From: Blastopirellula marina
GTDB lineage: Bacteria; Planctomycetota; Phycisphaerae; Sedimentisphaerales; UBA12454
Direction of reading: 5' to 3'
DNA: 32,110 bases
NCBI GenBank assembly: GCA_020721975.1
Contig: DYLR01000006.1
Coordinates: 1 to 32,110, forward strand
A model generated the notes under the pieces. The model did not search any database, was not told the DNA's origin, and was given only the letters and a program-made list of their open reading frames with translations. The position numbers were made by a program, and so were the translations under genes. Position 1 is the first letter of the stretch. Each line of letters begins with the position of its first letter. Shown here one piece after another: positions 1-6,937 of this stretch.

Positions 1-60
1 TGTGAACCTGATGTAAAGGTTCTGGCATAACGAAAAGGACACGGATTTTTTTATATGGCA

Positions 61-85
61 TAGTTAGCCCCGCGATTTATTCGCG
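61..85. repeat. Dispersed palindrome-derived repeat, copy 1
   Basis: These 25 bases are identical to 21904-21928 downstream of pgk. In the second copy the sequence continues into a perfect hairpin (AGCCCCGCGA, loop TTTAT, TCGCGGGGCT). Here the right arm decays after TCGCG, so only part of the stem can form. It lies upstream of the gltX promoter. A dispersed repeat is seen directly; its function is unknown. Confidence 0.75.
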
Positions 86-111
86 AGATTTTGTTTTCAA
101 ACTTGCCGTTC

Positions 112-155
112 TTGACAAAAATCGCACGACAGTTTATCCTTCAGTTTTGTATAAT
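112..155 (+). promoter_or_regulatory. Putative promoter(s) of gltX
   Basis: TTGACA at 112-117 is followed after 17 bases by TATCCT (135-140), a sigma-70-like pair. A consensus TATAAT lies at 150-155 with a poor -35 element. Either could start transcription 20-45 bases before the gltX start codon. This is motif inspection only. Confidence 0.45.
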
Positions 156-187
156 TTCGTTATTATTCCTCAATTTAAGAGGCCTAA

Positions 188-1813
188 ATGGTTGTAACTC
201 GCTTTGCTCCTTCTCCTACCGGATATTTGCATATCGGCGGTGCAAGAACTGCTTTATTTTGTCTGCTTTGGGCCCGCAAGACCGGCGGCAAATTTATCCT
301 TCGCATCGAAGATACCGACCAGAACCGCAATACTCCCACGGCAATGCAGCAGGTTCTCGACGATCTGTGCTGGCTGGGTCTGAACTGGGATGAAGGTCCC
401 CAGGTCGGCGGGCCAAACGGCCCTTATCTTCAGTCCCAGCGGCTGGCCATTTACCAAAAATATGTTGACAAACTGCTTGACAGCGGACTGGCCTATTACT
501 GCTTTGATACCCCTGAAGAATTACGGGCTATGCGCGAAAAGGCTGCCGCGGCTAAACAGAATTTTACCTATCCGCGTCCAGCCAAGTTCCCGACCTTGCA
601 GGACGTAAAACAGGCACGCGAACAGGGCAAGCCTGTAGTAGTTCGATTCTGTATGACTAATAACGAGATTGTCGTGAATGACCTGATTCGCGGCCAGGTA
701 CGGTTCAATGGCAGGGAACTGGGGGACTTTATTATCCTCAAAAGTGACGGTTTTCCGACATATCACTTTGCATGTGTTGTGGATGACGAACTGATGGGTA
801 TAACTCACGTGCTTCGCGGGCAGGAACATCTTATGAATACGCCCTGCCATATTGCCCTGCAAAAGGCGCTGGATTTCAGGACGCCGCAGTATGCCCATAT
901 TACGCTTACGGTCAATCAGGGCGGCGGCAAACTTTCCAAACGCGACCGGGCAAAAGCGCTGCGGGAGCATATTCTTGCGCATAAGGAAATCGACATAAAC
1001 AGGCTGATTCAGGTTGGCGGGTTGGGCGAAAATGAAATGAAGGAATTTCTTGAAGCACGGTCTGTGCCGGATAATCCGCAGGTTGACGCAATGGCCGAGT
1101 ATCTTGGCATTCATCTGCCGGAAATCAATGTAATAGATTTTCGCCGAAGCGGATATTTGCCTGAAGCGATAGTTAATTTTATCGCCTTGCTGGGCTGGAA
1201 TCCCGGCGGCGACAGGGAGATAATGACCTTTGAGCAGCTTATAGAGGCATTTGACCCGTCGCGGTTCAGCAGCGCCAACAGCCTGTTTGACCGCAGCAAA
1301 TTGATAGCCTTTAATACCGAACATATAAAAATGCTCGACCCGGAAAAATTGCTGATGCATTTTAAGGAATACCTTAATGCCAATAAATTGCCGATGGCAG
1401 GAGCGGATGATGCCGTACTTGGCAGGCTTTTGCAAATCTGCCACGGGGCAAGGACGCTGGAAGAAGTGAAGAATAAAAGCGAATTTTTATTTATGGAAAA
1501 TGATAAAATAAGGTATGATAGCGACGCGGTTGACAAGATACTGCTGAAGGGCGAAAAGCAGGGTCTTGAGATGCTGTGGCTGCTGCGGGATAAGCTGGCG
1601 CAGTTAAGCCCTGTGAATGCCCGGACGCTCGAGGCGATGCTTCGAGGATTAGCCGAGGAAAAGGCCGTCGGGCTTGGCAAGGTTGCCCAGCCTTTGCGGG
1701 TTGCGATTACCGGCACAACTGTCAGCCCGCCGATTTTTGACTCGATTGACATGCTGGGTATGGACAACACGCTGGCAAGAATCGATAATACGCTAAAGAG
1801 ATTTGAGGTTTGA
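188..1813 (+). CDS. gltX: Glutamyl-tRNA synthetase (glutamate--tRNA ligase)
   Basis: Charges tRNA-Glu with glutamate in the cytoplasm, using ATP. It is a class I synthetase: the HIGH-type motif is HIGGAR at residues 15-20 and the KMSKS-type loop is KLSKRD at 248-253. The Rossmann-fold signature RFAPSPTGYLHIGG opens the protein. The ATG at 188 has AAGAGG at 177-182 as ribosome binding site. At 541 residues it is longer than the usual 470-500. The excess is mainly an insert of about 60 residues directly after KLSKRD (about 254-315), before the conserved FRRSGYLPEAIVNFIALLGW segment resumes. The C-terminal region should be the anticodon-binding domain. The gene appears monocistronic; the restriction-modification genes that follow have their own promoter-like element. 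Whether it discriminates tRNA-Glu from tRNA-Gln cannot be read from the sequence. Confidence 0.97.
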   Translation: MVVTRFAPSPTGYLHIGGARTALFCLLWARKTGGKFILRIEDTDQNRNTPTAMQQVLDDLCWLGLNWDEGPQVGGPNGPYLQSQRLAIYQKYVDKLLDSGLAYYCFDTPEELRAMREKAAAAKQNFTYPRPAKFPTLQDVKQAREQGKPVVVRFCMTNNEIVVNDLIRGQVRFNGRELGDFIILKSDGFPTYHFACVVDDELMGITHVLRGQEHLMNTPCHIALQKALDFRTPQYAHITLTVNQGGGKLSKRDRAKALREHILAHKEIDINRLIQVGGLGENEMKEFLEARSVPDNPQVDAMAEYLGIHLPEINVIDFRRSGYLPEAIVNFIALLGWNPGGDREIMTFEQLIEAFDPSRFSSANSLFDRSKLIAFNTEHIKMLDPEKLLMHFKEYLNANKLPMAGADDAVLGRLLQICHGARTLEEVKNKSEFLFMENDKIRYDSDAVDKILLKGEKQGLEMLWLLRDKLAQLSPVNARTLEAMLRGLAEEKAVGLGKVAQPLRVAITGTTVSPPIFDSIDMLGMDNTLARIDNTLKRFEV

Positions 1814-1835
1814 AACTTTAATAATAATTCTGAAG

Positions 1836-1844
1836 TGGTATAAT
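1836..1844 (+). promoter_or_regulatory. Extended -10 element before the methyltransferase
   Basis: TGG followed by TATAAT forms an extended -10 motif. No good -35 is present at the right spacing, which is acceptable for extended -10 promoters. Transcription would start near 1851. That would leave almost no leader for the ATG at 1853 and about 44 bases for the ATG at 1895. Confidence 0.4.
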
Positions 1845-1852
1845 AGGTAAAA

Positions 1853-2737
1853 ATGCTTAATGCTGTCTCACAACAGACTGTAAGTATTATAAAAATGAAA
1901 GTCCCGCAAAATACTATAATCTGTGGCGATTGTGAAGATATTCTGCGGGGATTTCCTGACAATTGCATAGATTTGATAGTAACCTCGCCGCCTTATGCCG
2001 AAGCTCGTAAAAATGTTTATGGCGGCGTAAGCCCAGGTAAATATGTGGAGTGGTTTTTACCCAAAGCTAATCAATTTTTGAGAGTACTGAAACCCGATGG
2101 GACTTTTATCCTGAATATAAAAGAAAAGGTTGTAGGATGCCAGCGTCACACTTACGTAATTGAACTTATACTTGAGATGAAAAAACAGGGCTGGTTGTGG
2201 ACGGAGGAGTTTGTCTGGCACAAAAAAAACTGTTATCCCGGCAAATGGCCGAATCGTTTCAGAGATGCATGGGAGAGGTGTCTGCAATTTAACAAAACCA
2301 AAGACTTTAAAATGTTTCAGGATGAAGTAATGGTACCTGTTGGCGATTGGGCAAAAACAAGGCTTCGAAATTTAAGCGATACAGATAAAATCAGGGACGA
2401 ATCCAGGGTAAAAAGCGGTTTCGGCAAAAATATTTCAAATTGGCTCGGCAGAGACAAGGCTTATCCAACAAACGTACTTCATCTTGCGACAGAATGCGCT
2501 AACAGAAACCATAGCGCCACTTTTCCAATATCTTTACCTGAATGGTTTATCAAACTATTTACGGAAAAACACGACATAGTGCTTGATCCATTTATGGGTT
2601 CCGGGACAACGGCTCTTGCCGCAAAATTGCTGGAAAGAGCTTATATAGGCGTCGAGATAAATAAGGAATACTGCGAAATAGCAAGGAATAAACTTGGGGA
2701 GATTGCGGCACAAAGGAGCTTTAAATGGAAAAACTGA
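1853..2737 (+). CDS. Type II DNA methyltransferase (beta-type, N4-cytosine or N6-adenine)
   Basis: Methylates DNA from S-adenosylmethionine, protecting sites from the partner endonuclease encoded next. The catalytic motif IV is TSPPY at residues 44-48. The SAM-binding motif I, DPFMGSGTT, lies near the C-terminus at about 245-253. This IV-before-I order defines the beta class. SPPY is most common in N4-cytosine enzymes but also occurs in some adenine enzymes, so the methylated base is open. The start is uncertain. ATG 1853 has a weak AGGT before it. ATG 1895 (MKVPQNTIICGDC) lies closer to the conserved core and fits the extended -10 element better. The gene overlaps the endonuclease by 13 bases. 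The module is visibly more A/T-rich than gltX or pfkB, consistent with horizontal transfer. Confidence 0.9.
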   Translation: MLNAVSQQTVSIIKMKVPQNTIICGDCEDILRGFPDNCIDLIVTSPPYAEARKNVYGGVSPGKYVEWFLPKANQFLRVLKPDGTFILNIKEKVVGCQRHTYVIELILEMKKQGWLWTEEFVWHKKNCYPGKWPNRFRDAWERCLQFNKTKDFKMFQDEVMVPVGDWAKTRLRNLSDTDKIRDESRVKSGFGKNISNWLGRDKAYPTNVLHLATECANRNHSATFPISLPEWFIKLFTEKHDIVLDPFMGSGTTALAAKLLERAYIGVEINKEYCEIARNKLGEIAAQRSFKWKN

Positions 2738-3474
2738 AACTCAATGACATTAAAGAGTTTGTGAGTAAAAATATCTGCCTGTTTCACCAGAGCAAACTCA
2801 AAACACTTGAGAAAATAAAACTTAAAGAAATATTGAAAAAGAAAAATCCATACCTATTCAGAGCAAAAGATATAACTATTGCGAGCGATTTAATAAGTAA
2901 TATCCTTGATGCTTTTTTATCTTCTTCAGAGGAAGAACTTTTCGGGAGTTTTCTCGAAGAACTTGCGGTTTTTATTGCCGGCAAAACCTGCAAGGGGCGA
3001 AAATCTGCCGCTACCGGTATAGATATTGAATTTACAAATAAAGAAGTCCTGTATTTGGTTTCAATAAAATCCGGTCCAAACTGGGGAAATAATGCCCAGC
3101 AAAACAAACAACAGCAGGATTTTCAAACGGCTGTTCGTGTTTTAAAGCAGGCTAAACATAAGTTGAATGTGCAACCGGTACTTGGTATCTGTTATGGCAA
3201 AACCAAAACAACGTTTTTAAGGGGTTACATGAAAGTGGTTGGTCAGAATTTCTGGTATCTTATAAGCGAAAACGAAAACCTATATACGGATATCATAGAG
3301 CCTCTCGGCTACAGGGCAAAGCAGCATAATGATGCTTTTGTCAAACAAAAAGGAAAGGTTGTAAATTCATTTACGCAGGAGTTTATATCGGAGTTTTGTA
3401 ACGACGGTATAATCAACTGGGAAAAACTTGTAAAATTTAACAGTGGTAATCTGGATTTGAATCAAACAGCATGA
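2725..3474 (+). CDS. Type II restriction endonuclease, PmeII-like family
   Basis: Probable cleaving partner of the preceding methyltransferase. The protein has 249 residues and a clear PD-(D/E)xK-type core: a helix with acidic residues (FGSFLEELAVF, about 73-83), D100 in TGIDIEF and the SIKSG lysine K115, followed by PNWGNN. From memory, the arrangement GRKSAATGID...SIKSGPNWGN together with an N-terminal LKLKEILKKKNPYLFRAKD segment is typical of PmeII-family enzymes. The start is firm: AAAGGAG lies 6-12 bases before ATG 2725, inside the methyltransferase tail. The 13-base overlap implies translational coupling, so methylase is made first. The family assignment was recalled, not searched, and the recognition site cannot be predicted from it. 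Confidence 0.82.
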   Translation: MEKLKLNDIKEFVSKNICLFHQSKLKTLEKIKLKEILKKKNPYLFRAKDITIASDLISNILDAFLSSSEEELFGSFLEELAVFIAGKTCKGRKSAATGIDIEFTNKEVLYLVSIKSGPNWGNNAQQNKQQQDFQTAVRVLKQAKHKLNVQPVLGICYGKTKTTFLRGYMKVVGQNFWYLISENENLYTDIIEPLGYRAKQHNDAFVKQKGKVVNSFTQEFISEFCNDGIINWEKLVKFNSGNLDLNQTA

Positions 3475-3568
3475 TCGCGGTCTTTTATTAAATGGATTAA
3501 TGAAAATAAATGCAATTTATACGTCAGCATAGATATTGTCATTAGCGGTTTTCGAAAGGACAGTAAAA

Positions 3569-3748
3569 GTGTTTTCACTGTGTATTTCTGATGGCAGTAA
3601 GAAAAAGTTTGCTACTAAAACAGAATTGGAAAACTATATTGAAATTGGGCACGCTGAAAAGGGTGGTTTTGATTGGATTTGTGAAATTAAAGACGATAAA
3701 GGAAACTGTTACGGATGCAGCTGGAAATTAGAAGTTGAAATGATATAA
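3569..3748 (+). CDS. Small hypothetical protein in the restriction-modification module
   Basis: A 59-residue product that I do not recognise. GTG 3569 is preferred because AAAGGA at 3555-3560 precedes it by 8 bases; a TTG at 3536 would extend it by 11 residues without a ribosome binding site. The protein has two Cys near the C-terminal half (ICEIKDDKGNCYGCSW gives three in total), many Lys/Glu residues and no membrane segment. It has no helix-turn-helix pattern that would mark a controller protein. It lies 94 bases after the endonuclease and shares the A/T-rich composition of that module, so it may have travelled with it. Confidence 0.5.
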   Translation: MFSLCISDGSKKKFATKTELENYIEIGHAEKGGFDWICEIKDDKGNCYGCSWKLEVEMI

Positions 3749-3798
3749 ATAATATGCTAAAGAATTTGCGAATGTTTGTTAAATCAGGAAAGTGATAT

Positions 3799-4704
3799 AT
3801 GTCAGTACTTGTAACCGGTTCGATAGGAATAGATACGGTCAATACGCCGTTGGGCAAGAGCGAGAACTGTATCGGCGGCTCGGCGGTTTATTTCTCAATG
3901 GCAGCCAGCTTCTTTGACGAGGTTCGCTTCGTCGGCGTTGTCGGGCAGGACTGCCCGTTCGACCTGGCCAAGGTCTTTTCGGGCAGAAACGTGGATTTGC
4001 GCGGGCTTGAAAGACGGTCCGGCAGCCGCACCTTCCGCTGGCAGGGAACTTATATGGGCGATATGAGCCAGGCCATTACCGACCACGTCGAGTTCAATGT
4101 TTTAGCTGAAAGGCCGCCCATTGTGCCGGAAGCCTTCCGCGACAGCAGATATGTCTTTCTTGCCAATACCAACCCTGCCCTGCAGATACAGCTTCTTGAC
4201 CAGATGCACAATCCCGTATTTGTCGCCGCCGATACGATGAACTGCTGGATATCCAATCACGGCGAGGAACTCAAAAAGCTTATGCAAAGAATCAACGCTT
4301 TTATCTGCAACGACGGCGAGGCACGGCAAATCACACACAGGGAAAACCTGGCTGCCGCGGGTAAAGAGCTTCTTAATCTCGGCCCTCGTGTTGTGATTAT
4401 CAAACGCGGCGAACACGGCTCGACAATGTTCAGCAAAGACGGTGATATTTTTATGCTGCCGGCTTATCCAACCGATGAGGTCAAAGACCCTACCGGTGCC
4501 GGCGATGCCTTTGCTGGTGCGGTACTGGGTTATCTGTCAAGCGTCGATAAAAATACGGGAATGTCTTTGCGTACGGCGATGGCTTACGGCACAGTAGCGG
4601 CGTCTTTTGCGATAGAAGGTTTTTCGCTTTCCGGCGTCAGTAAAATCGGTCGCGGCGATATCGACGCCAGATTTGAACACTTGCGCAGATATACACAATT
4701 TTAA
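3799..4704 (+). CDS. PfkB-family (ribokinase-type) sugar or nucleoside kinase
   Basis: Transfers phosphate from ATP to a sugar, nucleoside or similar alcohol. The family signature DPTGAGDAFAG sits at residues 230-240, with D236 as catalytic base. The N-terminal substrate region has GSIGIDTVNTP and the GG pair (CIGGSAVYFS, 24-33) that closes the sugar pocket. IKRGEHGS (201-208) is the nucleotide-side strand. Length 301 is normal for the family. AGGAAAG just upstream of ATG 3799 is a good ribosome binding site. The substrate cannot be assigned: adenosine-kinase-like, ribokinase-like and fructokinase-like members share these motifs. It stands alone between the restriction-modification genes and thpR. 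Confidence 0.9.
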   Translation: MSVLVTGSIGIDTVNTPLGKSENCIGGSAVYFSMAASFFDEVRFVGVVGQDCPFDLAKVFSGRNVDLRGLERRSGSRTFRWQGTYMGDMSQAITDHVEFNVLAERPPIVPEAFRDSRYVFLANTNPALQIQLLDQMHNPVFVAADTMNCWISNHGEELKKLMQRINAFICNDGEARQITHRENLAAAGKELLNLGPRVVIIKRGEHGSTMFSKDGDIFMLPAYPTDEVKDPTGAGDAFAGAVLGYLSSVDKNTGMSLRTAMAYGTVAASFAIEGFSLSGVSKIGRGDIDARFEHLRRYTQF

Positions 4705-4715
4705 TACTAACGCGC

Positions 4716-4740
4716 AATTAGGGTATAGAGTATAGGGTTT
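4716..4740. repeat. GGGTATAG-type short repeat cluster, copy 1
   Basis: The spacer after the kinase gene reads AGGGTATAGAGTATAGGG followed by TTTAG. Near-identical runs occur at 21884-21905 and, on the other strand, 25936-25957. Each lies within about 40 bases of a stop codon. Their role is unknown. Confidence 0.55.
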
Positions 4741-4770
4741 AGTTATTTACTATCTCCTGTCTGCTAATTG

Positions 4771-4820
4771 ATTTTAGATTTTGGATTTGTTTCGGATTTC
4801 GGATTTCGTGCTTCGGATTT
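4771..4820. repeat. Heptad A/T repeat, half-copy of the 25996-26152 element
   Basis: A run of GATTTTA/GGATTTC-like units ending in CGTGCTTCGGATTT. The reverse complement of 4781-4820 matches 25996-26035 at about 38 of 40 positions, so this is one arm of the longer near-palindrome found there. It occupies the spacer before thpR. Confidence 0.75.
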
Positions 4821-4865
4821 ATATTAGTTGTGTTTTTCAAAAATTATTTGCGCTGTAGAGTACCT

Positions 4866-5429
4866 GTGCGTTGTTTTGTTGCCATTGATATTGATGAGCA
4901 TATCCGCCGACGGATATGTAAATTGCAGGACGAATTGCGAGGAAGAATCGGCGTGCAGAAAAGCCGGATTAAATGGGTGCAGCCGGAGCAGATACATTTA
5001 ACGCTGAAATTTCTCGGCGAGGTCCCGGATGCGGCAATTGCTGAAGTCTGCCGTACCGTGGAAAAGGCTGTGAAAATCCACAGCAGTTTTGAAATAAATA
5101 TCACCGGCGTCGGCACATTTGGCCGGCCTGCAGGCGTGCTTTGGGTTGGTGCGGAGGAGAATGCTTCTATTTTGGCTCTTGCGGCAGATGTTGAAAAAGC
5201 ATGTGCAGCGATGGGGTTTGAGCCTGAAAAACGCAAATTTAGTGCGCATTTGACAATAGCGCGAATAAAAGACCCCGCAGCAGGGCAGCTGGTAGTCGGG
5301 GAGATTGATTCGGTAAAGAATTTTTCCCCGGGAAGCATGATGATTGATTTAGTGAAGATTTACAAAAGCGATTTGACTTCTGCCGGCCCGCAATATACTG
5401 TATTGCATAAAATTACGTTGCCGACATGA
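4866..5429 (+). CDS. thpR: RNA 2',3'-cyclic phosphodiesterase (2'-5' RNA ligase family)
   Basis: Member of the 2H phosphoesterase superfamily, which opens 2',3'-cyclic phosphates at RNA ends. Both catalytic tetrads are visible: HLTL at residues 44-47 and HLTI at 128-131, counted from GTG 4866. This start gives MRCFVAIDID, the family's usual opening. GTG 4830 would add 12 residues that do not look conserved. The ribosome binding site is weak (GTAGAG). At 187 residues it is a normal length. It lies 63 bases before recA, a neighbourhood seen in several phyla. Confidence 0.88.
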   Translation: MRCFVAIDIDEHIRRRICKLQDELRGRIGVQKSRIKWVQPEQIHLTLKFLGEVPDAAIAEVCRTVEKAVKIHSSFEINITGVGTFGRPAGVLWVGAEENASILALAADVEKACAAMGFEPEKRKFSAHLTIARIKDPAAGQLVVGEIDSVKNFSPGSMMIDLVKIYKSDLTSAGPQYTVLHKITLPT

Positions 5430-5492
5430 TAAATTATGTTTGATGTTCGATATTTTTATTAAAATTCAATTATAAGGAAACGGAGGTTCTGA

Positions 5493-6587
5493 ATGCCCAA
5501 AACAGCAGCAATTAAAAAACCGGTGAAACAGACGGAAAATCTGGCGAAGGTAACGGCAGCCAAACCGGTTGCCGGCAGTGAAAAAACACACGCTGAAAAA
5601 TTGCCTGTCAAATCCGCCGCACTTGAACGGGCGATAGCCCAGATTGAAAAACAGTACGGCAACGGCTCAATTATGCAGATGGACGAGCATAAATACGCCA
5701 AAATTGAGAGTATCAGCACAGGCGCTTTGTCACTCGACATTGCCCTGGGCGGAAGCGGTGTACCGAGAGGAAGAATAATAGAGTTTTTTGGCCCTGAATC
5801 GTCGGGCAAAACGACACTTGCTTTACATGTAATTGCAAATGCCCAGAAATCCGGCGGCGTTGCGGCATTCATAGATGCAGAACACGCCATTGACACAACA
5901 TGGGCAAAAAAGCTCGGCGTTGATGTAAGCTCTCTGCTGGTAAGCCAGCCGGATACGGGGGAACAGGCTCTTGATATTGCCGAGATGCTGGTGCGTTCCA
6001 ATTCGGTTGACGTGATAGTAATAGATTCCGTTGCGGCTTTGCTTCCGGCTGCCGAGCTTGAAGGCGAAATGGGCGCCCAGCACGTCGGTCTCCAGGCAAG
6101 ACTAATGAGCCAGGCTATGCGAAAACTTACCGGGGCAATATGCAAAAGCAAAACATGTTTGATTTTTATCAATCAAATACGAATGAAAATAGGCGTGATG
6201 TTCGGCAACCCCGAAACGACGGCAGGCGGACAGGCCCTGAAATTTTACAGCTCGGTGCGAGTCGATATTCGCAGGGTTAATACCATCAAGGAAGGCGATA
6301 ACGCCGTAGGCAATCACGTGCGGGCAAAAGTCGTCAAAAATAAAATTGCGCCGCCGTTCCGCGAGGCCGAATTTGATATTATGTTCGACAGCGGTATAAG
6401 TTATGAAGGCGATTTGATTGACCAGGGTGTGGCCTGTGATGTGGTTGAAAAGAGCGGCGCATGGCTGCAGCTGGGGTCGGTAAAGCTTGGTCAGGGCAGG
6501 GAAAACGCACGCAGGTTCCTGAAGGAAAATCCGGAAATTGCGGCAGAAATCAGGCAAAAAATACTTGTGAAGAAAGGACTTGTTTAA
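5493..6587 (+). CDS. recA: Recombinase RecA
   Basis: ATP-dependent strand-exchange protein for homologous recombination, and co-protease for the SOS response. Walker A is GPESSGKTT from residue 100. The Walker B region is [14 protein letters not shown]. Loop L2 is [21 protein letters not shown]. The 364-residue protein carries an N-terminal Lys/Ala-rich tail of about 35-40 residues beyond the usual start. The usual AEHALDP reads AEHAIDTTW. Ribosome binding site GGAGG (5482-5486) precedes ATG 5493. I see no recognisable LexA box in the 63-base spacer. The stop codon lies exactly at the edge of the inverted repeat that bounds the four-helix-bundle gene. Confidence 0.98.
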   Translation: MPKTAAIKKPVKQTENLAKVTAAKPVAGSEKTHAEKLPVKSAALERAIAQIEKQYGNGSIMQMDEHKYAKIESISTGALSLDIALGGSGVPRGRIIEFFGPESSGKTTLALHVIANAQKSGGVAAFIDAEHAIDTTWAKKLGVDVSSLLVSQPDTGEQALDIAEMLVRSNSVDVIVIDSVAALLPAAELEGEMGAQHVGLQARLMSQAMRKLTGAICKSKTCLIFINQIRMKIGVMFGNPETTAGGQALKFYSSVRVDIRRVNTIKEGDNAVGNHVRAKVVKNKIAPPFREAEFDIMFDSGISYEGDLIDQGVACDVVEKSGAWLQLGSVKLGQGRENARRFLKENPEIAAEIRQKILVKKGLV

Positions 6588-6921
6588 TATCAAAAATCAA
6601 ATACCAAAAACCAAAAACAAAGATGGGTGAAGCAAAATTAAGAGATGAGTTAAAAAAACGATTATACACGCTGGTTTTGTGCACAATTGATTTTCTTGAT
6701 GAGTTGCCTAAGGAACTTGTATCGAAAAGAATTGCAGACCAGCTTTTAAGAAGTTCTACGAGTGTATTGGCAAATTTTGTTGAAGCAAGGGCTGCATCAA
6801 CTACGAAAGATTTTACTAAAATTTCCAAAATTTTTGCCGCAAGTGTTCTGACCTTAAAAAGCGGTAAGAAATAAAGATTTTTGCCTCTTATCTTTGATAT
6901 TTGGTTTTTGATATTTGATAT
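6587..6921. mobile_element. Inverted-repeat element carrying a four-helix-bundle gene
   Basis: The left arm (6587-6624) and the reverse complement of the right arm (6890-6921) begin with ATATCAAA, end with CAAAGAT and share internal ATCAAA and ACCAAA units. They are imperfect heptad-type inverted repeats of 38 and 32 bases. Between them lies a gene of the 23S rRNA intervening-sequence protein type. The unit fits exactly between the recA stop and the alaS start. No transposase is present. Calling it mobile is inference from the arms and from the related hairpin at 25996-26152. Confidence 0.5.
6623..6874 (+). pseudogene. Truncated four-helix-bundle protein (23S rRNA intervening-sequence type)
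   Basis: The start MGEAKLRDELKKRLY and the core RIADQLLRSSTSVLANFVEA match the four-helix-bundle family first known from 23S rRNA intervening sequences. Related to it is the accessory protein (Avd) of diversity-generating retroelements. Family members are usually about 115-125 residues and continue after KDF with a helix ending near KEAxExxYWL. Here the sequence becomes unrelated after KDFTKISKIF and stops at 83 residues, so the last helix is missing, probably through a frameshift. The ATG at 6623 is preferred over upstream in-frame codons lying inside recA. There is no evident ribosome binding site. The biochemical role of the family is unknown. Confidence 0.7.
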
Positions 6922-6937
6922 GATAAAGGGATTATTT

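Noticed and set aside
521-1444. Long open frame antisense to gltX
   Set aside because: It lies wholly opposite a certain synthetase gene, has no ribosome binding site and its product shows no family features; it is an effect of codon bias.
5430-5492. LexA/SOS box before recA
   Set aside because: No recognisable palindromic SOS box of the Gram-negative or Gram-positive type in the spacer.
5459-6172. Open frame antisense to recA
   Set aside because: Fully antisense to a conserved gene, low-complexity Ser/Ala-rich product, no start signals.
6461-6622. Upstream extension of the four-helix-bundle gene inside recA
   Set aside because: It overlaps the recA C-terminus in another frame and the family begins at the MGEAKL methionine.
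6881-6937. Upstream extension of alaS from TTG 6881 or ATG 6920
   Set aside because: The added residues are translated from the inverted-repeat arm; GTG 6938 has a Shine-Dalgarno-like AAAGGG and gives the family's usual N-terminus.
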